Positions 21,817 to 24,101 of a stretch of DNA of 24,101 nucleotides are shown here, piece by piece. The number at the start of each line of letters is the position of its first letter. Within the stretch, counting starts at the first letter, position 1. The notes beneath the pieces were generated by a model. That model saw nothing but the letters and a program-made list of their open reading frames with translations. It was not told the origin of the DNA and did no database searches. The stretch is from a virus: IMG/VR virus record IMGVR_UViG_3300012036_000024, positions 1 through 24,101 of that record; one strand, 5' to 3'. The position numbers were made by a program, and so were the translations under genes.

Positions 21817-23853
21817 TTATTTCTTGGATTTATTCTCTTTTTTAAGTTTTAGGGCTGCATTATATTGAGTGTGAGCGCTTAAGGAATTTAAAGATCCTCC
21901 TAAAACTCCTGATGTCAGCCCTCCTACGATACCAATCCCCTTACTTAAGCTTCTTTCCGGGGAACCACCAGTATCCTTAATAAACTCTTGTCTCGCATTT
22001 TGTAATTCGGGTGCGTCTTCAACAAATTTTTCTATAAACCCTGGATCCCGCTTTCCCGTACTCTTATATTTACCATAAGACTTTTCTGAAGTTGTAACAA
22101 GGTTTGTAGTATCATCTACTAGTTTAGTAGCCCTTTTAATTTTCTTTAAACTTTTGATTGCCGCCCTGGGATTTAAAACTTGTAAGGAATCCTTTGCCCC
22201 TTGCCTTAAATAACTAGAAAGCTCTGGTGCCCTCCCTTTAACAGCTTTTGCAACTCCTGCTAACCCGGCAGCTGAAAGCCCTGTACTAATAACAAAGCCC
22301 CCTAAAAACCCTCCAACGTTTCCTGCAGCTTTATGCTTAGCATGGCCTTTCTTGTTATTAGTAGCATTGTTAAAGGTTATAACCCCTGTTGGGTCTATCC
22401 CCGCTCCAAAGTCTTGTAAAAAATTTGTTTCTTTATTTTGATCCTTGGCTTCTTTTTTCATGTGGCGGCTTTTGTTCTCTCTCCCTATAAGCTTTAAACG
22501 ATAATCTTTCTTTTCCATTTTTTCGCTTCTTAGTTCTTTAAATATTGGAGCTTGAAATAACCCACTGCGGTGTTTATGTTGAGCTTGTACTTTAGCTCAC
22601 TGTCCTATAAACGCGTTTGGGTTTTTAAAAGCTTCTTCTCTGGTTTTATCATCCAATCCGCTTCCGAATTTTATCTCTTTTGCAGATCCTTCAGGGATTC
22701 CTTTAAATCCTCCTACACCTTTTCCTTCATATTTAGACCCAGGCTTTGCTGGGTAGGTGCCTGTTATTTCTACGTCAAAGTCTTTTTTCTTTTTTACTTT
22801 AATAGGAGTGTTACTGTTCTTAGGGTAAATTACTATTCCTTCCCTTGTTAAAGGGTTAGACCCCATTTGAATCTCTTTTAGAAGATTTTTCTTTTCTTGT
22901 TTAGAGTAAGCTAAAGGAGGTAATTTAAGTTCATTGAACGATTCCTGTACTTCTCTAAGCATTTGAAGCTTTTCCTTGAAAGACTTATCTTCTACATTCT
23001 TTCCTTTAAATTTAACTACGTCAAATATTCTAAGGTCAAGCGGTCTCTTCTTTTTTTGAAGTTCCCGGGACTTAGGTACACTAGAATTCAACACTCTGCT
23101 AGTCTCGCTACCTTTTTCTCCTGGTACGTAAAGTTCCGCTCTTAAAATAGTTTTTCCTAAAGTCTTAGGACTAGTCTTTTTCCATAGCTGGGTCTTAAAC
23201 GTATGGTCTATTAAATCCTCGCTTCGTTTACTCTTTCTATAAGAGAATACATCAGGTCTTTTGTTTGGTCTTAAAACTACTAAGTTATGAGCACCATCTA
23301 GTTTAGGCGACCATACTTCGTTATCAGAGCTTTCTTCTGGATCTATTTTATCAAAGTCTTTATTAGAATAGCTTTTTTTATAAGAAGGAACGTCTTTATA
23401 AGCTTTAGACTTTTTATTAGGAGTGTAGTTGTAAAACAACCACTCGTCACTTCCCGGCTTTTTTAAGAGTATATACCTTTTAGTGCTATTCCCTCCGTGG
23501 CGATTGAATTCTATCTTTGAATCTCCCGCTTTTAAAATATCTACTTTTTCCCTTGCAATAGACCTTACAGTGCCTTTTCCGTAGCCTTTTTCTATAGTAC
23601 CACTCCAGCCCATATAATTCCTTGTATGGTCGTTAGTGCGTACTGCAGTAGTCTTTACCCCAGATCCTGGTAGCTTTTTAGTAGCCCAGGAATACGCTTT
23701 GGAGGACCCTGGAGGAGAAAGTCTTATGTCATAGTGAAACCCCGCCCTATCAGCTGTATGCGCTTGAATATTTAAATCTCATTCGCTATTCTCAGCTCTG
23801 GGTATAGAAGTTTTTTGACCTTTTTTAGGTATTCCGGGTGCGTATTCGGGCAT
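21817..23853 (-). CDS. LigD-like 3'-phosphoesterase / ATP-dependent DNA ligase fused to a virion-type tail, TGA read as Trp
   Basis: One 678-aa protein across two TGA codons (W25, W419). Residues 25-95 match the LigD phosphoesterase domain: IQAHTADRAGFHYDIRL (H32, H40, D42, R44), then NDHTRNY (H76, Y80), then GTIEKGYGKGTV. H40-D42-R44-H76-Y80 has the spacing I recall for the Pseudomonas LigD active site. The ligase follows: nucleotidyl lysine in SPKLDGAHN (K184), LRAELYV (E240), REGIVIYP (about 338-343), IKVKKKKDF (351-359) and an OB fold with FGSGLDDKTREEA, FIGQW and SGLFQAPIFKELRSEK. From about residue 446 a basic, Gly-rich tail carries MKKEAKDQ and GGFLGGFVISTGLSAAGLAG. LigD enzymes clean and seal DNA ends. 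A start at 22518 could make the tail alone. Confidence 0.82.
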
Positions 23854-23857
23854 TTAA

Positions 23858-23995
23858 TTAAAGTAAATATTTCTCGTATTTCTTTTTATAGTTATCAGGC
23901 ACTTTAGAAACGTATCCAGCTACTATTTGCTTATTTAAGAATCCTAGATCCTCAGCCTTTTTAACTAAATATTGTACTGTTGCTTTTTTAATCAT
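23858..23995 (-). CDS. Small protein, 45 aa, carrying a K-x-A tag
   Basis: It starts MIKKATVQYLVKKAEDLGFL and ends YKKKYEKYLL at TAA. The segment LVKKAEDLGF is a tag followed by LGF. The product is basic and helical. The stop lies 4 bp before the start of the PE-ligase fusion. Its ATG overlaps a TGA of the upstream partial gene (ATGA). A tag on a 45-aa protein with little else suggests that the tag itself is the functional part. No homolog is recognised. Confidence 0.5.
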   Translation of the reverse strand: MIKKATVQYLVKKAEDLGFLNKQIVAGYVSKVPDNYKKKYEKYLL

Positions 23996-24101
23996 TTTTT
24001 TTTATTTAAATAATTGGCAGTTTTGTTTCTAGATTTTTTAGAATTGGAGTTTTTGTTTTTTGTGTAGTGTGCTGTTCCTGCTATCCCTAGAGCACCTAGC
24101 C
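23965..24101 (-). CDS. C-terminal end of a protein with Gly-rich membrane-like segment (cut by window edge)
   Basis: Only the last codons are present: LGALGIAGTAHYTKNKNSNS and then KKSRNKTANYLNKKK. The Gly/Ala segment ending in Tyr and a Lys/Asn-rich run is the cassette found in many proteins here. If TGA at 23994-23992 is sense, it continues WLKKQQYNI to TAG (23965). If it is a stop, the gene ends at 23992 with an ATGA overlap to the next gene. Nothing can be said about its function. Confidence 0.5.

Noticed and set aside
1-24101. tRNA genes, CRISPR arrays or insertion sequences
   Set aside because: No cloverleaf-like segment with a CCA end, no spaced direct repeats and no transposase motif or flanking inverted repeats were noticed. 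A covariance-model scan would be needed to exclude a tRNA fully.

Overview
The window is a block of a double-stranded DNA phage genome: a contractile-tailed (myovirus-like) phage, probably large, that reads TGA as tryptophan. It is AT-rich. All but one gene lie on the minus strand, so transcription runs from high to low coordinates. Under the standard code many genes look broken. Reading TGA as Trp repairs about nine of them and completes known motifs: the intein block B GWVKAEDL, the DNA-ligase OB domain, a Pol-beta-type nucleotidyltransferase motif and an FN3-like strand. Every complete gene can be closed with TAA or TAG, and none needs TGA as a stop. The host is not identifiable: it could be a TGA=Trp bacterium, or a standard-code host overridden by a phage suppressor tRNA outside the window.

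Layout in transcription order. 24.1-18.5 kb: a partial membrane-segment protein, a 45-aa ORF, a 678-aa fusion (LigD-like 3'-phosphoesterase, ATP-dependent DNA ligase, then a Gly-rich virion-like tail), a 196-aa protein, a SNF2-type helicase, a Trp-rich 46-aa ORF, a 333-aa basic protein and a 53-aa ORF. 18.4-17.97 kb: the only plus-strand gene, with its own terminator. 17.8-14.8 kb: seven proteins of unknown function; four or five carry Gly/Ala-rich membrane-like segments and/or a recurring K-x-A tag. 14.8-10.6 kb: an unknown 291-aa protein, a nucleotidyltransferase, a phage ribosomal protein bS21, and the large terminase interrupted in Walker A by a 264-aa intein. 10.5-4.4 kb: head genes (a K-x-A-rich protein, a small protein, a 639-aa prohead protease fusion, scaffold-like acidic proteins, a decoration-like protein and the major capsid protein) ending in a strong terminator. 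4.4-1 kb: a small P-loop ATPase with a possible -1 frameshift, connector/neck proteins, a tail-completion candidate, another K-x-A protein and the N-terminus of the tail sheath.

How it fits together: this is the packaging, head-maturation and neck module, joined to a second group of proteins that look like virion-internal cargo (helicase, PE-ligase, Gly-rich membrane-segment proteins). Two features link these groups: the short tag [hydrophobic]-x-K-x-A-[S/A] (for example LEKTASF, VVKEASF) in nearly all of them, including the protease and the capsid protein, and a Gly/Ala-rich segment ending in Tyr and a Lys-rich stretch. I infer that the tag is a maturation-protease or scaffold-docking signal. 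Five promoter-like sites share TTG-type -35 and TATATT-like -10 boxes with 17-bp spacers. Four of them end only 5-6 nt before an ATG, suggesting leaderless mRNAs. No tRNA gene, CRISPR array or insertion sequence was seen, and no portal gene was recognised.
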